From Plesiocystis pacifica SIR-1 (GTDB taxonomy: Bacteria; Myxococcota_A; Polyangia; Nannocystales; Nannocystaceae): DNA of 64,000 nt. This document shows, in pieces, positions 32,825 to 41,487 of the stretch. The stretch covers positions 46,966 through 110,965 of the forward strand of contig NZ_ABCS01000025.1 in NCBI RefSeq assembly GCF_000170895.1, written 5' to 3'. The translations under genes were made by a program, and so were the position numbers. The notes below the pieces were generated by a model. It was given only the letters and a program-made list of their open reading frames with translations. It ran no database searches and was not told where the DNA came from. Each line of letters opens with the position of its first letter. Position 1 is the first letter of the stretch.

Positions 32825-33793
32825 TCAGTTCCCGTCGCTGACGCCCCACTGGTAGCCCAGCTCGACGATCACGGCGATGGCCTGGTCGAGGCTGGTGAGG
32901 CCCGCCAGCTCGGCGGCGACGGCCTCGCCCGCGCGATAGAGCGCGAGCCCCTCGCTGTCGAAGGCGTGAAACACCAGGCGCGAGACGCCGGCGATGCGCG
33001 CGGCGAGGATCTGCAAGAGCGCCATGAGCTCGCGGTTGCCCCCGTAGGCGCCGCAGCCCCAAAAGCCCGTGTGGATCACGAGCGCGCCGGCAGACTCGAG
33101 CGCGGCCGCGCGATAGCCCGCGACCGCGGTGCGCAAGATGAAGCGGATCTGCTTGGCCGTGTACGCGCCGCGGTAGGCCGTCGGCGCCTCGATCGCCAGG
33201 ATGTTGGAGACCGTCGGCGGGTCGAGCACGGTCACCGCCCCGCGGACCTCGTCGGGGGTCGCCCGCTGGAAGCGGTGGCCGTAGAGGCCGTAGACGCGCC
33301 CGGCGTCGAGGTCCGGGGCCGTGTCGAGCACGCAGCGTCGCTCGACGCCAGCGACCAGGATGGGCGTGGGCTCGTCCTCGGCCGTGAGCGGGACCTGATC
33401 GGGGAGCGCGGCCATGGCCTCGGCGACGCTGCCGAGGGCGGGGTGCTCGGCGACCTGCAGCTCGTCCTGGGCGAGCAGGCCGCTGCCGTAGGCGATGAAC
33501 AGCCGGCGATCGGCGAAGTTGAGGTACCAGTGGGTCTCGCCGTCAGGCGCGGGCGCGTAGCCAAACAGGTCGGCGTGGGCCTCGAGGGCGGGGGAAGACT
33601 CGGGCAGGGTCTCGGGTAGCGCGCCCGCGCGCCAACGCGTGACCCGGATCTGGCCGCGATGCTCGGCGTCGGCGGGGCAGCTGAGCGCGGCGATGACCTT
33701 CTTGTTGGCGTCGCGCCAGACCGGTGGGTGCGAGCGGACGAGCTCGGCGGCGGGCAGCTCGAGGGTCGAGAGTCGTTCGGGCTTGGTGCTCAT
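32825..33793 (-). CDS. Divergent poly(ADP-ribose) glycohydrolase-like protein
   Basis: 322 residues from the ATG at 33793. The central pattern follows PARG: NFADRRLFIAYGSGLLAQDE (~92-111; cf. DFAN--IGGGVL--G-VQEE), the strand NILAIEAPTAYRG (cf. AIDA), the helix IRFILRTAVAGYRAA (cf. RELNKAYVGF), and ALVIHTGFWGCGAYGGNRE (~237-255; cf. TG-WGCGAFGGD). The second glutamate of QEE, the catalytic one, is kept (E111); the first is aspartate. PARG enzymes cut ADP-ribose polymers. I infer an ADP-ribose hydrolase or binder. An ART partner is not in the window. Confidence 0.65.
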   Translation of the reverse strand: MSTKPERLSTLELPAAELVRSHPPVWRDANKKVIAALSCPADAEHRGQIRVTRWRAGALPETLPESSPALEAHADLFGYAPAPDGETHWYLNFADRRLFIAYGSGLLAQDELQVAEHPALGSVAEAMAALPDQVPLTAEDEPTPILVAGVERRCVLDTAPDLDAGRVYGLYGHRFQRATPDEVRGAVTVLDPPTVSNILAIEAPTAYRGAYTAKQIRFILRTAVAGYRAAALESAGALVIHTGFWGCGAYGGNRELMALLQILAARIAGVSRLVFHAFDSEGLALYRAGEAVAAELAGLTSLDQAIAVIVELGYQWGVSDGN

Positions 33794-33861
33794 GGCGTAC
33801 TCAGAACACTTAGCTTAGTGTCCTCGATACGTCAAGCTGAGGGCGTGGGGACGGGGAGGTG

Positions 33862-35847
33862 TCAGTCGATCTCCGTCATGCGCGCGAAGGGCACCGGAGC
33901 GTTTCCACCGATCGGGGGCGGCGTCCACTCGACGAGGCCGGCCTTGGTCTCGTGCAGGAACAGGAGCTCCTCGAGGGGCACGTCGAAGTGAAAGCGCACC
34001 CGGGTGGGGAAGCCCTGGACGTCGGCGAGGACCTCGACGCGCAGGCCCGGCCGCTCGCGGACGTCGCCCGCGTACAGCAATTGGCTGCTGCGGCGAAAGT
34101 TGAGCTCCGCCGGGTTGCGCAGCCACCCGCCGTCGACGGCCGACAGCTCGAGGACCTTGGCGCCCCTGCGCTCGGCGACGAAGGAGGGGGCCCGGATCGC
34201 CAGCGGCCGCCAGCTCCGGGGCAGGGGCTGGTCGTGGTAGTCGAGCACGTAGCTGCCGTGCAGGGCGGTGGTGATCGAGGTCGCGTTGAGCACGACGACG
34301 TCGGCCCCGTCGAGGCGCTCGGGCTCGACGCGGCCCCGGCCGATGTCGCCCTGGGTGAAGGCCGCGAGGGATTGGCGTTGGAACTCGATCAGCTCGTCGA
34401 GCTGGTCCTGCCCCCAGCGCAGGTCGTGGGCGGTGTTGAGGCCCAGGGCGAGCAGCAAGGGCGGGGCGCCGAGGGCCAGGCCTGCGAGCGCGAGCCCGCG
34501 CGAGGGGCCAGTTTCACGATCTTGGGGGGGCACGAACAGGCCCCGGACCAGGCGGACGCAGCCGAGCGCGGCGCCGGCCATGAGCGCACACGCGCCGAGC
34601 TGGGTGAGCACCAGGAGCCGGACTTGCGCAGGCGCCGAGCACAGCGGGATCAGCCCCAAGAAGGCGCCGAGGACCAGCGCGCGCAGCCCTCGACGCTCGT
34701 GCTCGTGGAGGCCCAGGCGCGCGGGGATGGCCAGCGTCAGGCTCAGGCCCACGCCCAGCCAGGCGACGCGCTGGTGGTAGTCGATGAAGTCGAAGAAGTC
34801 CTCGCCGGGGTCGGCCCAGGGCGCGTGCGCGTCGAGCTGAAACAAGAACTTGGTGGTCTCGGCGGGGATCGACCACAGCCCCGCGGTGATCAGCCGCGGG
34901 AGGCGGTGGCTGGCCGTCGACAGCCACGCGCTCGGGGCCTCGAACACGTTGGCGTAGACCTCCCCGTAGGTCCCGTAGCCGAGCAGGCGGTGGAGCGCGA
35001 GGTAGGCCAGGGCCAGGGCGGTGGCCGGGGCCAGGGCGACGAGGCGCTCGCGGACGCTGCCCCGGGCGGCGACGAGCTCGTAGGCCAACACGTAGGCGGC
35101 GGCGACCAGGCCGTACTCGCCGGCGGCCATGGCCAGGGCCAGGCTCGCGGCCTCGACGAGGGCGAGCCGACGGGCGCGCTCGGGCGGGGGCTCGCCCTCG
35201 GAGCGGGAGCGGATCGGTCGGCGGTAGATGTGGGCGGCGAGGGCGAGGAAGCCGAAGGTCGCGCCGACGAGGGCGCAGCGGTTGGCGATCCACGCCAGCG
35301 GCGTGCACCAGCTCGGGTCGCAGGCCAGCAGCGCCACGGCGAGCACGGCCAGCCCCTCGCCAAACAGCCGCCGCCAGACCAGCGCGGCCCCGGCGATGGC
35401 GGCCAGCAGCCACAGCAGCGAGTGCAGGTGCCAGCGACGCGCCGAGCGGCCCGGGAACAGGGCGTGGTCGAGGGTCAGCAGCGCGCTCGACAGGGGCCGG
35501 AGCACGGCGAAGCGCACGCTCCCGCCGTCGGCGTCCGGGTCGTTGGGGAGCACGGACCACCACGGCGTCGTGCCGACCGCGGCGTGCTCGTCGAGGCCCT
35601 CGGCGTCGGCGGGCAAGAAGGCGTAGAGGTCGAAGGGCCGCCGGTCTCGGCCGTCCTCGCCCGTCGCGGGGTAGATGCCCGCGAGCATGGCGTGGTGCAT
35701 GTAGTCGTCGCTGACGACCCCGGTGTCGATGGCGTCGCGGCGGGCGAACACGGCCACGAGGGCGAGCACGAGCACGATCAGCCAGTAGCGCCAGCGAGCC
35801 CAGGCGCCCGCCGGTGCGTGCTCGCTGGGCTCGCTCGCCTCGGCCAT
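33862..35847 (-). CDS. Large polytopic membrane protein, PMT/GT-C-like
   Basis: 661 residues from the ATG at 35847, four bases after the tyrS stop. One N-terminal helix is followed by a large loop beginning with an acidic VVSDDYMHH, the position of the catalytic Asp in GT-C transferases. About ten further helices run to residue ~455, and a soluble ~200-residue C-terminal domain closes it. The layout matches dolichyl-phosphate-mannose-type or ArnT-like transferases, but substrate motifs cannot be read. Probably co-transcribed with tyrS. Confidence in 'membrane protein' is high, in 'transferase' low. Confidence 0.6.
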   Translation of the reverse strand: MAEASEPSEHAPAGAWARWRYWLIVLVLALVAVFARRDAIDTGVVSDDYMHHAMLAGIYPATGEDGRDRRPFDLYAFLPADAEGLDEHAAVGTTPWWSVLPNDPDADGGSVRFAVLRPLSSALLTLDHALFPGRSARRWHLHSLLWLLAAIAGAALVWRRLFGEGLAVLAVALLACDPSWCTPLAWIANRCALVGATFGFLALAAHIYRRPIRSRSEGEPPPERARRLALVEAASLALAMAAGEYGLVAAAYVLAYELVAARGSVRERLVALAPATALALAYLALHRLLGYGTYGEVYANVFEAPSAWLSTASHRLPRLITAGLWSIPAETTKFLFQLDAHAPWADPGEDFFDFIDYHQRVAWLGVGLSLTLAIPARLGLHEHERRGLRALVLGAFLGLIPLCSAPAQVRLLVLTQLGACALMAGAALGCVRLVRGLFVPPQDRETGPSRGLALAGLALGAPPLLLALGLNTAHDLRWGQDQLDELIEFQRQSLAAFTQGDIGRGRVEPERLDGADVVVLNATSITTALHGSYVLDYHDQPLPRSWRPLAIRAPSFVAERRGAKVLELSAVDGGWLRNPAELNFRRSSQLLYAGDVRERPGLRVEVLADVQGFPTRVRFHFDVPLEELLFLHETKAGLVEWTPPPIGGNAPVPFARMTEID

Positions 35848-35851
35848 GGGC

Positions 35852-37207
35852 TCAAGCCTGCTCGGGCTCTGGCGGGGCCTCGCCGCTGAGCTTGACCCGG
35901 AGCCGGCGCTTGCGGCCGGTCTGCAGGCGCAGCCCGTCCTCGCCGCAGCGCTCGGCGGTGATCACCTCGTTGACGTCCGTGACCGACTCGCCGTCGATCT
36001 TCACGGCCCCCGACTTGATGCGCTCTCGGGCGTCGCGCTTGGACTTGAAGCCCTTGACGGCCTCGTGGACGACCAGGTCGAGGAGCTTGATCGACTCGCC
36101 GGGGACCTCGATCAGGGGCAGCGCGCTCCAGTCCTCGCCCTTGCCGAAGGCCTGGGCCGTGGCCGTGCGCGCGCGGGCGGCCTCGTCCTCGCCGTGCAGC
36201 AGGCGCGTGGCCTCGTAGGCGAGCATGGCCTTGGACTCGTTGAGGGCCTTGCCCTCGCGGCTGGCGAGCTCGCGGACCTGGTCCATGGGCAGCTCGGTGA
36301 ACACCCGCAGCAGGGTCTCGACGTCGCGGTCGTGGCAGTTGATCCAGTACTGGTAGTAGTCGTAGGGCGAGTAGCGCTCGGGGTCGAGCCACACCGCGCC
36401 CTTGGCCGTCTTGCCCATCTTGCCGCCGTCGGCGGTGGTCAGCAGGGGGTAGGTCAGGCAGTAGGCGTGGGCTGGGGCCGCGTCGGCCTCGCCCGGATCC
36501 TGGCCCTGGGCCTTGTTGTGGTCCGCCGCGACCCGGCGGATGAGCTCCACGCCGGCGATCATGTTGCCCCACTGATCCGAGCCGCCGACTTGCATGCGGC
36601 AGTCGTGCTCGCGCATCAGGTGGAGGAAGTCGTAGGCCTGGAGCAGCTGGTAGTTGAACTCGAGGAAGCTCAGGGGCAGCTCGCCCTCGAGGCGGTCGCG
36701 GTAGGTCTTGGCCGCGATCATCCGGTTGACCGTGAAGTGCCGGCCGATGTCGCGCAGAAACTCGATGTAGCGCACGCCGAGGAGCCAGTCGGCGTTGTCG
36801 ACCAAGAGCGCGTCGTTGTCGGCCCCGGTGTCGAAGTGCACGAAGCGGCTGAATTGCTTGCGCAGCGCGCTGACGTTGTGGCGGATGGTCTCCGTGGTCA
36901 GGATCTTGCGAGTCTCGCTGCGCCCCGAAGGATCGCCGACCATCGCCGTCGCGCCGCCCATGAGCACGATGGGCCGGTGCCCCGCCTTTTGCAGGTGGCG
37001 CATGGCCATGATCGTCAGCAAGCTGCCCGCGTGCAGCGAGTCGGCGGTCGGGTCGTAGCCGGTATAGAAGGTGACCATGCCGGCGGACAGGGCCGCGTCG
37101 ATGGCCGCGAAGTCCGAGCCTTGCTCGATGAAGCCGCGCTCGGCCAGGACCTTCAGCGCCGAAGATTCGAAGGGGGGCAGGCTGTCGGGGTCGCCCATGG
37201 GCGACAA
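35852..37207 (-). CDS. tyrS: Tyrosyl-tRNA synthetase
   Basis: 451 residues from the start at 37207 (an ATG nine bases on is equally possible). Class I synthetase that charges tRNA-Tyr. It shows TGYDPTADSLHAGSL (~52-66, the HIGH-like motif), GGSDQWGNMIAG (tyrosine and ATP binding), KMGKTAKGAVWLDP (~262, the KMSKS-like loop) and a C-terminal S4 RNA-binding domain (RIKSGAVKIDGESVTD). The length fits TyrRS with S4. It lies in a minus-strand cluster with prfA and zapA upstream. Confidence 0.96.
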   Translation of the reverse strand: MSPMGDPDSLPPFESSALKVLAERGFIEQGSDFAAIDAALSAGMVTFYTGYDPTADSLHAGSLLTIMAMRHLQKAGHRPIVLMGGATAMVGDPSGRSETRKILTTETIRHNVSALRKQFSRFVHFDTGADNDALLVDNADWLLGVRYIEFLRDIGRHFTVNRMIAAKTYRDRLEGELPLSFLEFNYQLLQAYDFLHLMREHDCRMQVGGSDQWGNMIAGVELIRRVAADHNKAQGQDPGEADAAPAHAYCLTYPLLTTADGGKMGKTAKGAVWLDPERYSPYDYYQYWINCHDRDVETLLRVFTELPMDQVRELASREGKALNESKAMLAYEATRLLHGEDEAARARTATAQAFGKGEDWSALPLIEVPGESIKLLDLVVHEAVKGFKSKRDARERIKSGAVKIDGESVTDVNEVITAERCGEDGLRLQTGRKRRLRVKLSGEAPPEPEQA

Positions 37208-37255
37208 AGTAGGGCATCCGCCCGCCAGGGTCGAGTGCTTCGGCCCGCTGCGGCC

Positions 37256-37558
37256 TCAGCCCTCGAGGGTCGAGAGCTGAGTTTCGTGCTCGTCGAGGAC
37301 GCGCTCGAGGGACTCGAGCCGGGCCTCGACCCGGGCCCGGTAGCGCGCCCGCAGGTCCTTCTCCCGGAACAGCTCGTCGGCGATCTGCATGGCGACCAGC
37401 AGGGCCATGCGCTGGACCGAGTAGGTGCGCCGTCCGCCCGAGAGCTCGCGCAGGTGGGCGTCGACGTAGTCCGCGAGCTCCTGCACGTACTCGGGGCCCT
37501 CGTCGCTGCGGATCGACAGGGTCTGGCCGGCGATCTCGACGCTGACCGACTGCTTCAT
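37256..37558 (-). CDS. zapA: Cell division protein ZapA
   Basis: 100 residues from the ATG at 37558. The N-terminal strand VSVEIAGQTLSIRSD, the helix YVQELADYVDAHLREL, and the central QRMALLVAMQIADELFREKD, then a C-terminal coiled coil, are the ZapA fold. ZapA bundles FtsZ filaments at the division ring. The mRNA leader has a hairpin, GCGAAGGT/ACCTTCGC, covering the ribosome site, and a four-codon reading frame (ATG ACC TTC GCA TGA) whose stop overlaps the zapA ATG, so initiation may be by re-initiation. Confidence 0.9.
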   Translation of the reverse strand: MKQSVSVEIAGQTLSIRSDEGPEYVQELADYVDAHLRELSGGRRTYSVQRMALLVAMQIADELFREKDLRARYRARVEARLESLERVLDEHETQLSTLEG

Positions 37559-37675
37559 GCGAAGGTCATACCACCTTCGCCTCCAGACTCACCAGTCTCC
37601 TCATCCCCGCCAAACCAACGGCCCGGAAGGGCCGGGCAGGGGTGGGAGGCTCGGGACGGGTCTGCCCGGGCCGAG

Positions 37676-37699
37676 GGCGGGACCGGCCACGGTCCCGCC
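37676..37699. other. Strong hairpin in the prfA-zapA gap
   Basis: GGCGGGACC (37676-37684) pairs perfectly with GGTCCCGCC (37691-37699). There is no T-run on either side. It may limit read-through from prfA into zapA or stabilise an mRNA end. The same gap holds a second GC-rich hairpin, GCCCGGAAGGGCCGGGC-like, near 37628-37646. Confidence 0.6.
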
Positions 37700-37718
37700 A
37701 TCAAACTAGAGAGCGGAC

Positions 37719-37738
37719 GGAATGACGACTGTCATTCC
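37719..37738 (-). terminator. Hairpin overlapping the prfA stop
   Basis: GGAATGAC and GTCATTCC form a perfect eight-base stem around GACT; the TGA of prfA lies inside it. The downstream stretch on the minus strand, CTCTCTAGTTTGATGG, is only mildly T-rich, so termination strength is uncertain. Confidence 0.5.
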
Positions 37739-38771
37739 GTCAGCTCGGCCATGCGGGAGGCTTCGTCATCGGCCCGCAGCGCGCCCAGGACGTCGTCAAT
37801 GTCGCCGTCCATGAACCCGGAGATGTTGTGCCGGGTCAGCGCGACGCGGTGGTCGGTGATGCGGTCCTGCGGATAATTGTAGTCGATTTTTGAGCCTCGC
37901 GTCGATCGCTCCACGGACGCCGGCGTTGCTTGCTTTGGATCTGATCTGAGCAGCGCGAGCGCAGCGCTTCATGCGAGCTCGCGTTCTGAGCTGGACTTCT
38001 CTGGTCGCAGCGCACGCGATGCCCGTGGGCTTGTGGAGCAGGCGGACCGCGGAGTCGTGGTGTTGACGTGCTGCCCGCCCGAGCCGCTCGAGCGCATGGC
38101 CGAGAACTCGATGTCCGAGGGATCGATGTCGATGTCGATGTCCTCGGCTCGGGCATGATCGCGACCGTGGCGGTGGAGGTGTGGATGCGCCCCTGGGACT
38201 CGGTCGCGGGCACGCGCTGGACCCGGTGGACGCCGCGCTCGAACTTGAGCTGGGCCCACGCGCCCTTGCCCTGGACGCGGCCGGTGATCTCCTTGAAGCC
38301 GCCGGCGGAGTTCTCGGAGAACTCGACCTGGTCGATGGCCCAGCGGTGGCGCTCGGAGAAGCGGTTGTACATCCGCCACAGGTCGGCCACGAACAGCCCG
38401 GCCTCGTCGCCGCCCGTGCCCGCGCGGATCTCCAGGATGACGTTCTTGGCGTCGTTGGGATCCTTGGGCGTGAGCAGGCGGGTCAGCTCGGTCTCGGCGT
38501 CCTCGACCTGCCCGCCGAGCTCGCGGACGTCGGCCTGGGCCAGCTCGCGCATGTCGGGGTCGTCGAGGAGCTCGCGGGTCTCCCCCAGCTGGCGCTCGAG
38601 CTCGACGAGCTTGGCGAAGGCCATGGCCACCGGGGTCAGCTCGGCGTGCTCTCGGGACAGCTCGAGGAAGCGGCGCTTGTCGGCCATCACCTCTTGGTCA
38701 CAGATCATCTCTCCGAGCTCTTCGTGACGCTCGGCGATGTTCTCGATCTTTGCGCGCAGGCGGGGGTTCAT
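37732..38771 (-). pseudogene. prfA: Peptide chain release factor 1 gene with several frameshifts
   Basis: Starts at the ATG at 38771 (MNPRLRAKIENIAERHEELG). The frame is intact through EIRAGTGGDEAGLF, NSAGGFKEI and RVPATESQGRIHTS up to VAIMPE near 38150. There the frame shifts by one missing base, and the next frame gives EDIDIDIDPSDIEFSAMRSS with GSGGQHVNTT (GGQ at 38071-38079). A second shift near 38055 gives DSAVRLLHKPTGI. The following ~130 bases need further shifts. From ~37890 the C-terminus is intact: KIDYNYPQDRITDHRV to RMAELTE. RF1 ends translation at UAA/UAG and is normally essential. Either this copy is dead or the assembly has clustered one-base errors; both clear breaks are missing G in a GG pair. 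It leads the zapA-tyrS cluster. Confidence 0.85.
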
Positions 38772-38931
38772 GGCTCTCGCTGCCGGTCTGAGGGTCGGGG
38801 CTGGGGTCGGCTCCGAGGGCTGGGCAGATTGGCAGGGAGTATCACCGCCAGGCCGCCGCGGCAAAGGGCGAGTCGAGGGGCGAAGATCGTCCATTGCCAC
38901 CGGGGAGCCTGGCGGGTATGAAACGCTCGTC

Positions 38932-40437
38932 ATGGGCGACGAGCGTCGTTGGGCCGCGCGCTATCAGTTCCTCGATGAGCTGTGGCGTGGGCAAGATCGG
39001 ATCGTCTACGACCGCGAGCTCGAGGCCGTGCTCCACGCGGGCGGCCCCGAGGACGGTCCCCTCGCTGAACTGCTCGGTCGGCTCTTGCCCACGGGCGAGG
39101 GCGAAGGGGAGGACGAGCGGCCTGGAGCGGCGTGGATGATCCTCGGCAACGGCCGGCGCGCCGCGAGCTTCGCCCGGGTGCGCGGAGGGACAGCCTTCGC
39201 CGGCCTCGACGGCGCCGGTGAGGTCGCCGCGGACGAGCGCTGGCGCGTGGCCCTGGTTCACCTCGCCGGCGACGCGAGCCCCGAGCGCGACGCCATGCTC
39301 GAGGTCCTCGCCGAGCGCTGCGAGGGCGGCGAGCGCAGCCTGGCCCTGACCTTGCCCGTGGCCGACGGCGACGAGGACGGCGCCTACGAGACCCTCGCCG
39401 ACCTGGTCGAGGAGCTCGCTGGCGACGGTCGCATCTACGGCCTGACGCGGCCGGGTTTGGCCGCCTTTTACGATTTTGGCGCGGTGCTCGAGGCCGAGGG
39501 CGACGAGGGCAGGGCCGACGCAGACGAGTCCGCGGCCGAGATCGAGGTCGACAACTCCCTCGGCGCGGAGAGTCCGCGCTTCGAGCTCTTCGTCGCGGTC
39601 GTCGGGCCCCGGGTGCCCAGCGAAGGGGTGACCTACGTCGAGCTCCCGGCCGCGCTCGGGGCCGAGCCGAGCGGAGCGCGGGCCGGCGGTCGAGTCCGCG
39701 ACGCCGCTCGGGACGAGCTCGGCCCGCTCAAGGCTCAGCTCGCCGAGGTCCAGCGCCAGCACGACCTCCAGGCCATCGAGCGCCAGAAGCTGCTCGACGA
39801 GCTCGACGGGGCGCAAGACCGCATCGCCAGCCTCGAGGAGGCCCTCGAGGTCCTCGAGGCCGAAGACTTCGACGATGGGGAAGGCAAGCCAGACTCGGGC
39901 GCCGAAGGGGAGGGCGACGCGGAGCTCGACGCCCGCCGCCTCGACGTGGCCCTGAGCCGCGAGCAGACCCTGCGCTGGGAGCTCACGCGGGCTCGCGGAG
40001 AGCTCGAGAACGTGCAATCTCGCCCGGTCGAGGCCCTCGAGGCCGAGCTCGCCAGCGTCCGGGCTGAGCTGGCCGAGGCGCAGGGGCAGAGTCAGGCCGA
40101 CGCGGCCGAGGGCGACGACCGCGACGCGCGCCTCGCGGAGCTCGAGGCCCAGGTCGAGGAACGCGGCCGGCGGATCCACGACCTCGAGGCCTCCCTGGCC
40201 CGGGCCCGCAGCGTGGCCGAGCGCGCCCTCGCTGAGGACGACGAGGGCGACGAGGACGAGGACGAGCTCGAGGACGAGGAGCTGACGCTGATCGTCGAGA
40301 CCGACCTCATCAGCCCCGCCCGTCGCCGCCAGATCATGGCGACCCGCTCGCGGATCCAGAGCCTGCTCCGCAAGCTCGAGCGCGGCGGCCAGCTGTCCGC
40401 CCTGGAGCTCCACCGCGAGCTCGAGAAGCTCCTTTGA
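38932..40437 (+). CDS. Coiled-coil protein of unknown function
   Basis: 501 residues from the ATG at 38932, divergent from prfA. Residues 1-240 form a folded acidic domain with WMILGNGRRAASFARVRGG and FELFVAVVGPRVPSEGVTYVEL. Residues ~255-450 are long heptad-type helices (LKAQLAEVQRQHDLQAIERQKLLDEL, LEEALEVLEAE, LRWELTRARGELENV), interrupted by acidic linkers. The C-terminus is basic and helical (RRRQIMATRSRIQSLLRKLE). There is no signal peptide or membrane span. No family is recognised. It could be a cytoskeletal or scaffold protein, but nothing in the sequence proves this. Confidence 0.65.
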   Translation: MGDERRWAARYQFLDELWRGQDRIVYDRELEAVLHAGGPEDGPLAELLGRLLPTGEGEGEDERPGAAWMILGNGRRAASFARVRGGTAFAGLDGAGEVAADERWRVALVHLAGDASPERDAMLEVLAERCEGGERSLALTLPVADGDEDGAYETLADLVEELAGDGRIYGLTRPGLAAFYDFGAVLEAEGDEGRADADESAAEIEVDNSLGAESPRFELFVAVVGPRVPSEGVTYVELPAALGAEPSGARAGGRVRDAARDELGPLKAQLAEVQRQHDLQAIERQKLLDELDGAQDRIASLEEALEVLEAEDFDDGEGKPDSGAEGEGDAELDARRLDVALSREQTLRWELTRARGELENVQSRPVEALEAELASVRAELAEAQGQSQADAAEGDDRDARLAELEAQVEERGRRIHDLEASLARARSVAERALAEDDEGDEDEDELEDEELTLIVETDLISPARRRQIMATRSRIQSLLRKLERGGQLSALELHRELEKLL

Positions 40438-40763
40438 GCCGCAGTTGCTGGCCCGCGCTGCCATGGCGCATCGGTTCAGGTGGCTGAAGCGGGAGGCCGA
40501 ACCTGGAGACCTGGCCCAAGTGGGGGGCGCTGGCGCGTGGATCACCCATCTTGCTGGACCTCCCCCCTGGGAGGGGACTATGCTGATCCACGCGCGAATC
40601 CTCGCGCGTCACCGACCTACCGCCTGACCAGCGGTTTCACAACCAGCGCCGAACCTGCCCACCGTCCCACTCCCCTGGACGGTGTCGGGGCCCATGGACC
40701 ATTGAGGGCCCCCGGGGCGTAGCCGTACCGGCGCCCATTCGAGAACGAGAGACCTCCTTAGCC
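40438..40763. other. 326-base intergenic region with candidate structured RNA
   Basis: No credible protein frame. The region contains a perfect 12-base inverted repeat, GCGCGTGGATCA (40533-40544) and TGATCCACGCGC (40584-40595), enclosing a second stem (CCTCCC/GGGAGG). A further pair, GGTTCAGG and CCGAACCTGG, lies upstream at ~40473-40507. There is no T-run. It could be an unannotated small RNA or a long leader of the UPF0158 gene. No match to RNase P, tmRNA, SRP or 6S consensus is evident. Confidence 0.45.
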
Positions 40764-41399
40764 ATGCGAGTCGATCCCAGCGCCCCCAACCCCGACTGGT
40801 CTGCCCTCGAGACCGCCTTCGAACACAACGCCCCCGAGACCCACAGCTACCTCGACCTGGAAACCGGCGAGGTCGTGACCATCGTCGACAGCCGCCCCGA
40901 GGACGACGAGAAGCGCGGTCAGATTCGGCAGAGCATGAACCGCTACGTCCACCTGGACCCGGCCTCGTCCCGGGAACAGTACCGGTGGATGGAGCGCTTC
41001 GTGGCCTCCGTCGAGGACGACTCCCTGCGCGAGCGCCTCGTGCTGGCGATAGACGGTAAGGGCGCCTTCCGTCGCTTCAAGGACGTGCTGCTGTCCTACC
41101 CCGTCGAGCGCGATCGCTGGTTCAGCTACCGCGCGAACTTGCTGCACATCTACATCAACGGCTGGCTGCGCATGAAGGACATCGTGCTCGGCGAAGATCC
41201 CCCGTGGGGCAAGCCCGACCAGCCGCCGGAGCCCGACGTGCCCCTCGAAAAGCCCGTCGGTCGGCGGGGCGAGGGGCCCACGGAGACCCTGCGCAGCAAG
41301 GCCAAGGAGATCGTCGAGCAGCTGCCGGCCCTCGAGCTGCCGGCGGCCATCGCCTACCTGAGCTTCCTCGTCGAGCGCATGCCCTCGGTTCAGGAGTGA
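40764..41399 (+). CDS. UPF0158 family protein
   Basis: 211 residues from the ATG at 40764. The pattern WSALETAFEHN, SYLDLETGEVVTIVDS, RYVHLDPASSREQYRWMERFVASV, IDGKGAFRRFKDVLLSYP and RWFSYRANLLHIYINGWLR is that of UPF0158, a widespread cytosolic family of unknown function. The C-terminal ~70 residues are an extra Pro-rich and helical tail. It is followed by the DUF429 gene with only a few bases between if the upstream start of that gene is used. Confidence 0.8.
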   Translation: MRVDPSAPNPDWSALETAFEHNAPETHSYLDLETGEVVTIVDSRPEDDEKRGQIRQSMNRYVHLDPASSREQYRWMERFVASVEDDSLRERLVLAIDGKGAFRRFKDVLLSYPVERDRWFSYRANLLHIYINGWLRMKDIVLGEDPPWGKPDQPPEPDVPLEKPVGRRGEGPTETLRSKAKEIVEQLPALELPAAIAYLSFLVERMPSVQE

Positions 41400-41487
41400 A
41401 CTCGCCCTGAGTGAGTCGGAACAGACAGGGCTCTCCCCGCGCCGTTCGCCGGGGGGCGCCCGCTCTCATTTTCAGCGCTTCGTCGGG

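Noticed and set aside
37559..37731. 6S RNA upstream of zapA, its common location
   Set aside because: Length is suitable but the long closing stem and central bubble are not found.
37850..38200. Programmed frameshift in prfA
   Set aside because: Programmed shifting is known for prfB at a single in-frame UGA. Here several separate shifts are needed and no slippery site is evident.
38737..38931. Longer N-terminus for the coiled-coil protein
   Set aside because: It overlaps the prfA start antisense and reads as low-complexity Arg/Gly; the ATG at 38932 begins the ordered protein.
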